DNA of 64,000 nt. Origin: CAXXXW01 sp963665555 (GTDB lineage Bacteria; Pseudomonadota; Alphaproteobacteria; Thalassobaculales; Thalassobaculaceae). Shown here in pieces: positions 53,172-59,693 of the stretch (the first letter of the stretch is position 1; every line of letters starts with the position of its first letter). The notes under the pieces are model-generated. The model was not told the origin of the DNA. It ran no database searches and was given only the letters and a program-made list of their open reading frames with translations. The translations under genes were made by a program, and so were the position numbers. The DNA is taken from positions 2,790,001 through 2,854,000 of the forward strand of contig OY762308.1 in NCBI GenBank assembly GCA_963665555.2. Direction: 5' to 3'.

Positions 53172-53473
53172 TGGCGCCAATGCGAAGAAGAGATGTCGTA
53201 ACCGGATTGGAGAACAAAGGGTTTACAAGACAAAACAAGGGACACATTAAATTCACATATGTCTATAAAAACGGCAAAAAAGGACCGTACACCTATGTGT
53301 CTCGCGGATCCCGAGCGCGTGACATCGGCGATAAACTGGTCGATTCGATGGCGAAACAACTTCGCCTGACCGTCGCCGAGTTCGTCGCGCTGGTCGAATG
53401 CCCGCTCGGTCGGGACGAGTTCGAGCGCATCCTGGTGGACCGGCGCGAGCGCGGCCGGGGACGGCCCGGATAG
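53171..53473 (+). CDS. HicA-like putative toxin, cassette 2
   Basis: A 100-residue paralogue of the 52415 protein: RRDVVTGLENKGFTRQNKGHIKFTYVYKNG, TYVSRGSRARDIGDKLVDSMAKQLRLT, then LVECPLGRDEFERIL. The presumed catalytic His (KGHIKF) is kept. SHGS of copy 1 is SRGS here. The central codons are AT-rich, and the last third returns to GC-rich usage, marking the right recombination edge near 53340. Confidence 0.6.
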   Translation: MAPMRRRDVVTGLENKGFTRQNKGHIKFTYVYKNGKKGPYTYVSRGSRARDIGDKLVDSMAKQLRLTVAEFVALVECPLGRDEFERILVDRRERGRGRPG

Positions 53474-53490
53474 CGATTGGGGAGCGGAAC

Positions 53491-53985
53491 ATGCAACAGG
53501 CCGAATTCGAGGCGCTGCTCGGCCGGTTTTCGGCGGCGATCGAGCGCGAGGGCGGGGCGGCGCTGGCGGCGGTCTTTACGCCGGACGGCGTGTACACGGA
53601 TGTGTTCTACGGCGCCTTCCGGGGCCGCGAGGCGATCGCGCGCATGGTGGACGAGCACTTCTGGGGCCATGGCGAAAACTACCGCTGGGAGATGCGCGAG
53701 CCGGTCGTCTCCGGCGACATCGGCTACGCCCGCTGGACCTTCAGCTTCGACTCCAGGCTGGAGGAGGCGCGCGGCCGGCGCGTCCTCTGGGAGGGGATGA
53801 GCCGCTTCCGCCTCTCCGGCGGCCTGATCGCCGACTACGCCGAGGTTTTCGACATCGCCATCGCGCTCGGCCAGTCCAACTTCGCGCCGGAGCGCGTCGC
53901 CCGCGTCGCCGGCAAGCATATCGCGCGGCTGCGCGAGCGCCACGCCGGCTCCGCCCACCTGCCGGCCCGGCCCGGCTCCCGATAA
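53491..53985 (+). CDS. NTF2-like/SnoaL-type protein
   Basis: A 164-residue protein, ATG 53491 after GGGGAGCGG. FEALLGRFSAAIEREGGAALAAVFTPDGVYTDVFYG, GREAIARMVDEHFWGHGENYRWEM and GYARWTFSFDSRL fit the cone-shaped NTF2 fold used by SnoaL-type cyclases and small-molecule binding proteins. This is a metabolic-type gene with no obvious phage role, placed between toxin-like cassettes and the coat gene, so probably cargo. The reaction cannot be predicted. Confidence 0.8.
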   Translation: MQQAEFEALLGRFSAAIEREGGAALAAVFTPDGVYTDVFYGAFRGREAIARMVDEHFWGHGENYRWEMREPVVSGDIGYARWTFSFDSRLEEARGRRVLWEGMSRFRLSGGLIADYAEVFDIAIALGQSNFAPERVARVAGKHIARLRERHAGSAHLPARPGSR

Positions 53986-54146
53986 CCGCCGACCCCGGCC
54001 GGGAGGCCGGGACGGCGAGGACCGCGCCGGCGGGACGCCGGGCGCGAACGAACCCTGGACGCCCCGAGGCAGGCGCCCGCGCCGGGACGGCGCGGCGGCG
54101 CCTTCGCGCGCGTCCACGCACCGTCGCAACGTCCAAGGAGGACGAC

Positions 54147-55301
54147 ATGTCCAACACGCTCGACGCCGTTTTGCCGAAAATCCTCGCCCGCGGCCTGCTG
54201 GCGCTGCGCGAGCGCGCCGCGATGCCCAGGCTGGTCAACACCGACTGGTCGGCCGAGGCGGCGCGCAAGGGCGACACGATCGACGTGCCGCTGCCCTCGG
54301 CCATCGCGGCGACCGATGTCGCCCCGTCCAGCACGCCGCCGGCCGCGACCGACAGCGCGATCTCCCAGGTCCAGATCGCGCTCTCCAACTGGAAGAAGGC
54401 CGGCTTCCACCTCACCGACCGGGAGGTCATGGAGATCGACCGCGACGAGAACTTCGTGCCGATGCAGATGTCGGAGGCGATCCGGGCGCTGGCCAACGCG
54501 GTCAACGCCTCGGTGTTCGCCGAGTACGCCGGCGTTTACGGCTTCGTCGGGACGGCCGGGACCACGCCCTTCGCCGCCGGCGTCGGCGACGCCACGCTGG
54601 CCCGCAAGCTGCTGAACAAGCAGCTCGCCCCGCGCGGCGACCGGCGCGCCGTGCTCGACTTCGACGCCGAGGCCAACGCCCTCGCCCTGCCGCAGTTCTC
54701 CGACGCCGAGAAGGTCGGGAGCGCCGAGGTCAGGATCGAGGGCGAGATCGGCCGCAAGTTCGGCATCGACTGGTTCGCCGACGACGGCGCGCCGACCCAT
54801 GTCGCCGGCACGGCGAGCGATTCGGCGACCTACACGGTGACGACCGCCGCCGCGGCCGCCGCCGGCGCCGCGTCGGTCCGGCTCAAGGCCGACACCGGCT
54901 CGCCGACCCTGGTCGCGGGCGACATCCTCTCCTTCGCCGGCCACGCCCAGACCTATGTCGCGACCGCGCCGGCGACGCTGGACACGACCGGCGTGGCGGT
55001 CTCCCTGGCGCCGGCGCTGGCGGCCGGCGTGGCGAACGCGGCGGCGGTGGATGTGCGCGCCAGCCATGTCGTCAACCTCGCCTTCCACCGCGACGCCTTC
55101 GCGCTGGCGACGCGGCCGCTCACCGCCGGGACCTCGGACCTGGCGCTGGGCAACCGCATCCTGTCGATGACCGACGCCCAGACCGGCCTGTCGCTGCGGC
55201 TGGAGGTGGGCCGCCAGTACAAGCAGACCGTCTGGGAGTTCGATGTGCTCTGGGGCGTCGGCCTGGTCCGGCCCGAACTCGCGGTCCGCATCGCCGGATA
55301 G
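54147..55301 (+). CDS. Major coat protein, P22 coat protein family
   Basis: A 384-residue protein with AAGGAGG before ATG 54147. MSNTLDAVLPKILARGLLAL, MPRLVNTDWSAEAARKGDTIDVPLP, KKAGFHLTDREVMEID and YKQTVWEFDVLWGVGLVRPELAVRI match P22 coat-type (HK97-fold) capsid proteins. An Ala/Thr/Ser-rich stretch (about 225-305) looks like an inserted domain. The 161-base gap before it shows no gene or clear promoter. Confidence 0.85.
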   Translation: MSNTLDAVLPKILARGLLALRERAAMPRLVNTDWSAEAARKGDTIDVPLPSAIAATDVAPSSTPPAATDSAISQVQIALSNWKKAGFHLTDREVMEIDRDENFVPMQMSEAIRALANAVNASVFAEYAGVYGFVGTAGTTPFAAGVGDATLARKLLNKQLAPRGDRRAVLDFDAEANALALPQFSDAEKVGSAEVRIEGEIGRKFGIDWFADDGAPTHVAGTASDSATYTVTTAAAAAAGAASVRLKADTGSPTLVAGDILSFAGHAQTYVATAPATLDTTGVAVSLAPALAAGVANAAAVDVRASHVVNLAFHRDAFALATRPLTAGTSDLALGNRILSMTDAQTGLSLRLEVGRQYKQTVWEFDVLWGVGLVRPELAVRIAG

Positions 55302-55305
55302 CGCG

Positions 55306-55668
55306 TCAGACCTTGAAGATCGCCGGCTCCAGCGCCGGGAAGAAGGCGAGCATCCGCGTCGGCGCGGCGCCGATGTTGCGGATTTCGTGCGGCAGCCGGG
55401 CCGGGACCAGCATCGAGCAGGTCCCGTCCCGGTCCGCGTCGATCTCGTAATCGGCGCCGTCGAGCCGGACCGCGATCCGCCCGGCGGCGAAGGTGATCGT
55501 CTCCTCGACCAGGTGGTAGTGCATCGGGATGACGTCGCCGGGGGCCAGCGGCTGCTCCCACAACTCGCAGGCCCCCGCGCCGGCCTTGCGGGCGATCACC
55601 CGCGCGATGGGCAGGCCGGAGTTCGCGGAGACGAAGACTTCGGCGTCGCGATGGACGAGGACGGTCAT
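55306..55668 (-). CDS. Cupin-domain protein
   Basis: A 120-residue single-domain cupin on the strand opposite to the phage genes, ATG 55668. PLAPGDVIPMHYHLVEETITFAAG is cupin motif 1 (two His and a Glu for metal), and CSMLVPARLPHEIRNIGAAPTRML is motif 2 with the third His. It could be a metal enzyme or sensor; the substrate is unknown. Four bases separate it from the converging coat gene. Cargo rather than structural gene is likely. Confidence 0.82.
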   Translation of the reverse strand: MTVLVHRDAEVFVSANSGLPIARVIARKAGAGACELWEQPLAPGDVIPMHYHLVEETITFAAGRIAVRLDGADYEIDADRDGTCSMLVPARLPHEIRNIGAAPTRMLAFFPALEPAIFKV

Positions 55669-55785
55669 GGCGGGACTCCCGGTCGAGGGCCGGCCGCGCG
55701 CCGGCGGGACCGGGGGATCGTAGGCCGGTTCCGCGCCGGGCGGAAACGCTCTACAACCGCCGCTCCGGCGGAGGAGGGCGAACCC

Positions 55786-56187
55786 ATGGCGCGACGCATC
55801 CGGGCCGCGCGGGCGATGTCGCGCGCGGTCCTGCTGGCGGCCGGCCTGGCGCTGGCCGCGCCCTCCGCCGCGCCGGCCGGCGAGGCGCCGGTCGAACTGC
55901 CCCTGCTGGTCGTGTTCATCGGCGACGGGGCGGGCGGCCGGACCGTGCTGCGGGCGCGGGCGCTGCTGCAACCGCGCGACGGCGCCGGCGCGGCCGCGAT
56001 CGCGGCCTTGGCCCCGGCGCTGGCGGCGGCGATGCGCAAGCGGCTGCGCCGCGTGACCGCCGACAGGCTGATCCCGCCCGAAGGCGGGACGGCCTGGCTC
56101 GAACGCGAATTGTGGGGCCTGGCCGAGCGGATGCTGGCGCCGGTCCGGCTCGACGGCCTGGTGTTCCGCGAACTCACCATCGAATAG
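55786..56187 (+). CDS. Hypothetical secreted or anchored phage-region protein
   Basis: A 133-residue protein of unknown function, ATG 55786 after GGAGGAGGG. The signal sequence (AVLLAAGLALAAPSAAPAGEA) is followed by VELPLLVVFIGDGAGGRTVLRARALLQ, then helices (ALAPALAAAMRKRLRRV) and VRLDGLVFRELTIE. The C-terminal shape vaguely recalls FliL-like periplasmic domains, but I would not assign it. Its position between capsid and connector genes makes it either cargo or an exported virion factor. Confidence 0.55.
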   Translation: MARRIRAARAMSRAVLLAAGLALAAPSAAPAGEAPVELPLLVVFIGDGAGGRTVLRARALLQPRDGAGAAAIAALAPALAAAMRKRLRRVTADRLIPPEGGTAWLERELWGLAERMLAPVRLDGLVFRELTIE

Positions 56188-56301
56188 GGCGGCCTCGCCG
56201 GCCGGCCGGGCGCCCGCCCGCCGGCCCGGTCCCGCCGTTTCCCCTCCGCCCGCGCCGCCCGCGCGGGCGGCCGCTTTTCCACGTCCGGCCGGAGGCGCGC
56301 G

Positions 56302-56637
56302 ATGCAGAGCGAGGCGGTCGAATTGCTGCCGGTGGTCACGATCCGCCACCGCGTCACCGACCAGGAGATGGTGGTGAACCTGCACGCCTATCTCGCCGGT
56401 TGGGCCGGGCGGTACGCCAACTGGTCGCTGTCCGGCCGGCACCCGCTGGTCGAGCCGCCGGAGACCGGGACGGAGGTCCGCATCGCCGCCGGGGACGCCG
56501 CTCCCGCGGACGCCGCCGCGCCGCCGCCGCCGGACCGCCCGCCGCCAACGCCCGTTCCGCCGGCGGCCGAGGTCCCGGCGCCGCGGCGCCGGCGCGGGCG
56601 CAAACGCAAGCCGAGGACAACGGGAGGTTCGAGATGA
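56302..56637 (+). CDS. Hypothetical small phage protein
   Basis: A 111-residue protein, ATG 56302 in a GC-rich context. The first half (VVTIRHRVTDQEMVVNLHAYLAGWAGRYANW) is folded-looking. The second half is a Pro/Ala-rich tail ending in a basic patch (RRRRGRKRKPRT), similar to small head or connector decoration proteins of alphaproteobacterial prophages, but no family is recognised. It overlaps the next gene by ATGA. Confidence 0.55.
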   Translation: MQSEAVELLPVVTIRHRVTDQEMVVNLHAYLAGWAGRYANWSLSGRHPLVEPPETGTEVRIAAGDAAPADAAAPPPPDRPPPTPVPPAAEVPAPRRRRGRKRKPRTTGGSR

Positions 56638-57107
56638 CCGTCGCCGTCGGGGTCGATACCTACATTTCCGTCGCGGACGCGGACGCCTATTTCGCCGCGC
56701 GCGGGGTCCGGGCCTGGGCGGACGCCGCCGGGACCGCGCGCGCGGCGGCGCTGCTCCGCGCGACCGTCTATCTCGACGGCGCCTACCGTTTCGCGGGCCG
56801 CCCGGCCGATCCCGGACAGGCGCTGGCCTGGCCCCGGACCGGGGCCGCGGACGCCGAGGGACGGCCGGTCGAGGGCGTTCCGGCCAGGGTCGCGCACGCC
56901 TGCGCCGAACTGGCGCTGGCCGCGCTGTCGGAGGACCTCGCGCCGCCGGAGCCGCGCGGCGGCCAAGTGCTGGAGGAGCGGGTCGGCCCGCTGTCGGTCC
57001 GCTACGCCCCCGGCGCGCCGGCGGGCCGGAGCTTCCCCTATGTCGATCTGCTGCTGCGCGGCCTGGTCCGGCCCGGCGGCGCCAACCCGGAGGTGCGGCG
57101 CGCATGA
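56634..57107 (+). CDS. Head-tail connector-like protein (DnaT-like family)
   Basis: A 157-residue protein beginning VGVDTYISVADADAYFAARGV, with ALLRATVYLDGAYRFAGRPADPGQALAWPRTGA and VAHACAELALAAL. This is the putative DnaT-like phage family typically coded next to head-closure genes. The name is historical; the location supports a connector role. ATG 56634 lies in the preceding stop and its own stop overlaps the next start. Confidence 0.75.
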   Translation: MTVAVGVDTYISVADADAYFAARGVRAWADAAGTARAAALLRATVYLDGAYRFAGRPADPGQALAWPRTGAADAEGRPVEGVPARVAHACAELALAALSEDLAPPEPRGGQVLEERVGPLSVRYAPGAPAGRSFPYVDLLLRGLVRPGGANPEVRRA

Positions 57108-57466
57108 CCGCTTTCGACGAACGCGCCCGCGCCGCCGCGATCCGCTCGATCGGCCGCGCCGGCAAGGCGATGGTGCTGCGCCGCGTGCTGCCCGCCGGCT
57201 ACGACCCGGCGACCGGCGCGGCGGCCGAGACGACGGTCGAGACGGCGGTGCGCGGCGTTATCGCCGAGGACGGCGCCGAGCGGCCCGCCGGCGGCGCGGG
57301 GTCGCGCCGCGAGCGCGAGGTCCTGCTCGCCGCCGGGACGGACGGGGCCGAGCCGGCGCCGGGCGACATCCTCGCCTTCGACGGCGTCGAGCACCGCGTG
57401 GTCGCCGTCTCCTCCGTTTACGCCGGCGAACGGCCGGCCCTGCACCGGCTGCGGGTCCGGGCATAG
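57104..57466 (+). CDS. Head-tail adaptor/head closure-like protein
   Basis: A 120-residue protein starting MTAFDERARAAAIRSIGRAGKAMVLRR. The beta-rich second half (VRGVIAEDGAERPAGG, GDILAFDGVEHRVVAVSSVYAGERPALHRLRVRA) is typical of small head-tail joining proteins. ATGA overlap with the DnaT-like gene. The 246-base gap after it (57467-57712) is GC-rich, with no gene or clear promoter that I can support. Confidence 0.68.
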   Translation: MTAFDERARAAAIRSIGRAGKAMVLRRVLPAGYDPATGAAAETTVETAVRGVIAEDGAERPAGGAGSRREREVLLAAGTDGAEPAPGDILAFDGVEHRVVAVSSVYAGERPALHRLRVRA

Positions 57467-57712
57467 GCCCGGCGCCGCCCGCGACGACACAACGCGACAC
57501 GACGCGAAAGCCGCGTCCTCCCCCCGGCGGACCGGGGACGGGGCCGGCGGCGCGGCGCGCCCGGTTCGCCGGCGCGGCGCGCGCGCCGCCCGGACTCCCC
57601 CGCCCTCCCTCCGGGCCAGGCGCCCGGCCCCGTTCCCGGCCCGCCGGGGGAGACGCACGCCGCGACACCAGAGCCGAAGGTTCCGACAACGCGCCCGCGA
57701 AGGAGACGCATC

Positions 57713-58870
57713 ATGGCCGATTCGAGCCGCACGCAACTGTACTACCTGAAGGAGGCCGCCTGGGGCGTTACGCCGTCGGCGGCGATGACCGAACTCCGCT
57801 TCACGGGCGAGAGCCTCGGCTACCGGATCGCCAACTCGGTCTCGAACGAGGTGCGGTCCGACCGGCAGGTCGCGGACCTGATCCAGACCGGCGCCCAGGC
57901 CGCCGGCGGGATCGAGTTCGAACTCTCCCGCGGCGCCTGCGACGACCTGGCGGAAAGCGCGCTCTATTCCGCCTGGACATCGGCCGCGGACATCGACGCC
58001 ACGGACATTTCGGCGGCGGCCTCGGACAATTCCTACAACGCCGCGACCACGGACTTCGCCGCCGCCGGCATCCTTCCCGGCCAGTGGCTCCGGATCTCGG
58101 GCTTCGCGACGGCGGCCAACAACGGCTTCGCCCGCGTCGTTTCCGCCGCCGCCCGCAAGCTGGTCGTCGCCGGCCCGACGCTCGCGGACGAGGCGTCGGG
58201 GGCGACGGTCGCGATCGACGGCTCGACCCTGCGCAACGGGACCTCCGAGACCTCGTTCACGCTGGAGAAGAAGTTCGGCGACATCGGCCAGCACATCGTC
58301 TTCCGGGGCATGGTGGCGGATTCGATGAACCTGTCGATCGAGGCCGGCGCCGTCCTGACCGGCGGGTTCGAGTTCGCCGGCAAGTCCGCCGCGATCGCCC
58401 AGGCGACGGCCGGCTCCGGCCAGCCCGCCGCGGCGGCGGCCGGCCCGGTGATGAACGCGGCGAGCGACGTCGGCAATGTCCTGGAGGGCGGCAAGCCGCT
58501 CGCCGGGACCTTCCTGCAGTCGCTCTCCATCGCGCTGTCGAACGGCGTGCGGGGGATCGGCGCGGTGGGGACCCTCGGCAACGCCGATCTCGGCGCCGGG
58601 CGCTGCGCCGTCACCGGCAACGTTTCGGTCTATTTCGCGGACGCCGCCCTCTACGACAAATACCTCGCCGGCGCCGCCACCAGCCTGTCGTTCCGCGTGT
58701 CGGACGCTTCGGGGGCGGCCTACGCCTTCACCCTGCCGCGGGTGAAGTTCACCGACGGCTCGATCGCCGCCGGCGGGGCCGACCGCGACGTGATGGCCGA
58801 GTTCGCCTACCAGGCGCTGCGCGACCCCGCGACCGGCTGCACGATCCAGATCGACCGCTTCCCGGCCTGA
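57713..58870 (+). CDS. Phage tail tube protein
   Basis: A 385-residue protein, ATG 57713 after GAAGGAGA. The start TQLYYLKEAAWGVTPSAAMTELRFTGESLGY, followed by SNEVRSDRQVADLIQTGAQAAGGIEFELS, matches phage tail tube proteins of siphoviruses. An Ala/Ser-rich middle suggests an Ig-like insertion. Its abundance in virions would fit the strong ribosome site. Confidence 0.85.
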   Translation: MADSSRTQLYYLKEAAWGVTPSAAMTELRFTGESLGYRIANSVSNEVRSDRQVADLIQTGAQAAGGIEFELSRGACDDLAESALYSAWTSAADIDATDISAAASDNSYNAATTDFAAAGILPGQWLRISGFATAANNGFARVVSAAARKLVVAGPTLADEASGATVAIDGSTLRNGTSETSFTLEKKFGDIGQHIVFRGMVADSMNLSIEAGAVLTGGFEFAGKSAAIAQATAGSGQPAAAAAGPVMNAASDVGNVLEGGKPLAGTFLQSLSIALSNGVRGIGAVGTLGNADLGAGRCAVTGNVSVYFADAALYDKYLAGAATSLSFRVSDASGAAYAFTLPRVKFTDGSIAAGGADRDVMAEFAYQALRDPATGCTIQIDRFPA

Positions 58871-58914
58871 CCGGCCCGCCTTTCCCCTCCAGCGAACCCG
58901 CACGGGAGACCCAA

Positions 58915-59364
58915 ATGGACATCGCGAAGTTCCGCATCGACCCCGCCGCCGAGGACGAGGGCGTGTGGACCGCGCTCGGCGGCGACGCCGAGGTCAGGCT
59001 GGCCCGCATCGGCAACCGGCGCTACCGCGAGGCGCTGGCCGCCCGCCTCAAGCCCTACCGCCGCGCGATCCGGGCCGGCTCGATGCCGGAGGAGGCGATC
59101 GAGAAGCTGGTGACCGAGGCGGTCTGCGAGACCGTCCTGCTCGACTGGCGCAACCTGGAGCTGGACGGCGAGCCGGTCCCGTATTCCCCCGCCAGGGCGC
59201 TGGAGCTGCTGTCCGACCCGGCGATGCGCGACCTGCGCGACCTTGTCGTCGAACTCGCCGGCGACATGGAGCTGTACCGGGCGCGGGAGCTGGAGGAGGC
59301 GGAAAAAAACTCGCCGAGGTCGTCGCGTGGCAGGTCGAGTGGGGCGAAAGGCTCGGCTTCCTGA
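58915..59364 (+). CDS. Tail assembly chaperone, short (gpG-like) form
   Basis: A 149-residue protein, ATG 58915 after GGGAG: FRIDPAAEDEGVWTALGGDAEVRLARIGNRRYREAL, KPYRRAIRAGSMPEEAIEKLVTEAV, LLDWRNLELDGEPVPYSPARALELLSDPAMRDLRDLV. These blocks are standard for gpG-type chaperones that bind the tape measure. The zero-frame end after the slippery site is low-complexity and carries no conserved sequence, as expected when a longer form is made by frameshifting. Confidence 0.88.
   Translation: MDIAKFRIDPAAEDEGVWTALGGDAEVRLARIGNRRYREALAARLKPYRRAIRAGSMPEEAIEKLVTEAVCETVLLDWRNLELDGEPVPYSPARALELLSDPAMRDLRDLVVELAGDMELYRARELEEAEKNSPRSSRGRSSGAKGSAS
59304..59310 (+). other. Programmed -1 ribosomal frameshift site
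   Basis: The heptamer A AAA AAC, with zero-frame codons AAA (59305-59307) and AAC (59308-59310), is a textbook slippery sequence. Slipping back one base continues at CTC (59310) into an open frame to 59693 that overlaps the tape-measure start. Position and neighbours match the gpG/gpGT switch of siphophages. Confidence 0.88.
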
Positions 59365-59693
59365 CCGGCGTGGCGGAGGCGGCGGGCGAGGTCCCGGCGG
59401 CGCTGGCCGCGCGGCCGGACCTGTTCGAGGACCTCCGCCCGGTCGCCGAGGCCTTCGCGCTGCTGGCGCGCGGCCGGCCGGTCGCGGCCGGGTTCGGCGA
59501 GGCCGCGCCCCAGCCGATCCCGCTTTCCGACATCAAGGCCTGGCTCGACCTGTTCGGCGACCCGGACCCGGAGGCCTTCGTCCTGCTGGTCCGGGCCGCC
59601 GACCGCGCCTGGCTCGACGCCCACGCCGAACGCCGCCGCCGCGCGGCCGCGCGCCGCCCGGCGCCGCTCAACCGAGGGAGGAACGAGCGATGA
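59310..59693 (+). CDS. Tail assembly chaperone, frameshift extension (gpT-like)
   Basis: 127 residues added to the first 132 of the upstream gene by the -1 slip, giving a gpGT-like product of about 259 residues. It reads LAEVVAWQVEWGERLGFLTGVAEAAGE, then VAEAFALLARGRPVAAGFG, IPLSDIKAWLDLFGDPDPEAFVLLVRAADRAWL. It has no start codon with a ribosome site at the junction, which supports frameshifting over independent translation. The stop overlaps the tape-measure ATG (ATGA). Confidence 0.85.
   Translation, partial: LAEVVAWQVEWGERLGFLTGVAEAAGEVPAALAARPDLFEDLRPVAEAFALLARGRPVAAGFGEAAPQPIPLSDIKAWLDLFGDPDPEAFVLLVRAADRAWLDAHAERRRRAAARRPAPLNRGRNER

Larger units (their letters stand above)
51986..53473 (+). 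repeat. Tandem duplicated two-gene cassette
   Basis: Two units of the same design follow each other: promoter/operator, HicB-like gene, HicA-like gene with a TAATG junction. The promoter, leader and first 40 or so codons (51986 to about 52190; 52743 to about 52946) are nearly identical at DNA level with a one-base indel. Similarity then falls to protein level only, and cassette 2 becomes markedly AT-richer (52960-53340). The 757-base offset and sharp change suggest duplication followed by replacement of the rest of copy 2 through recombination at the shared 5' region. Confidence 0.85.

Noticed and set aside
59310..59693. The tail-chaperone frame change as a sequencing error or pseudogene
   Set aside because: The correctly phased slippery heptamer and conserved gene context explain it as programmed frameshifting.
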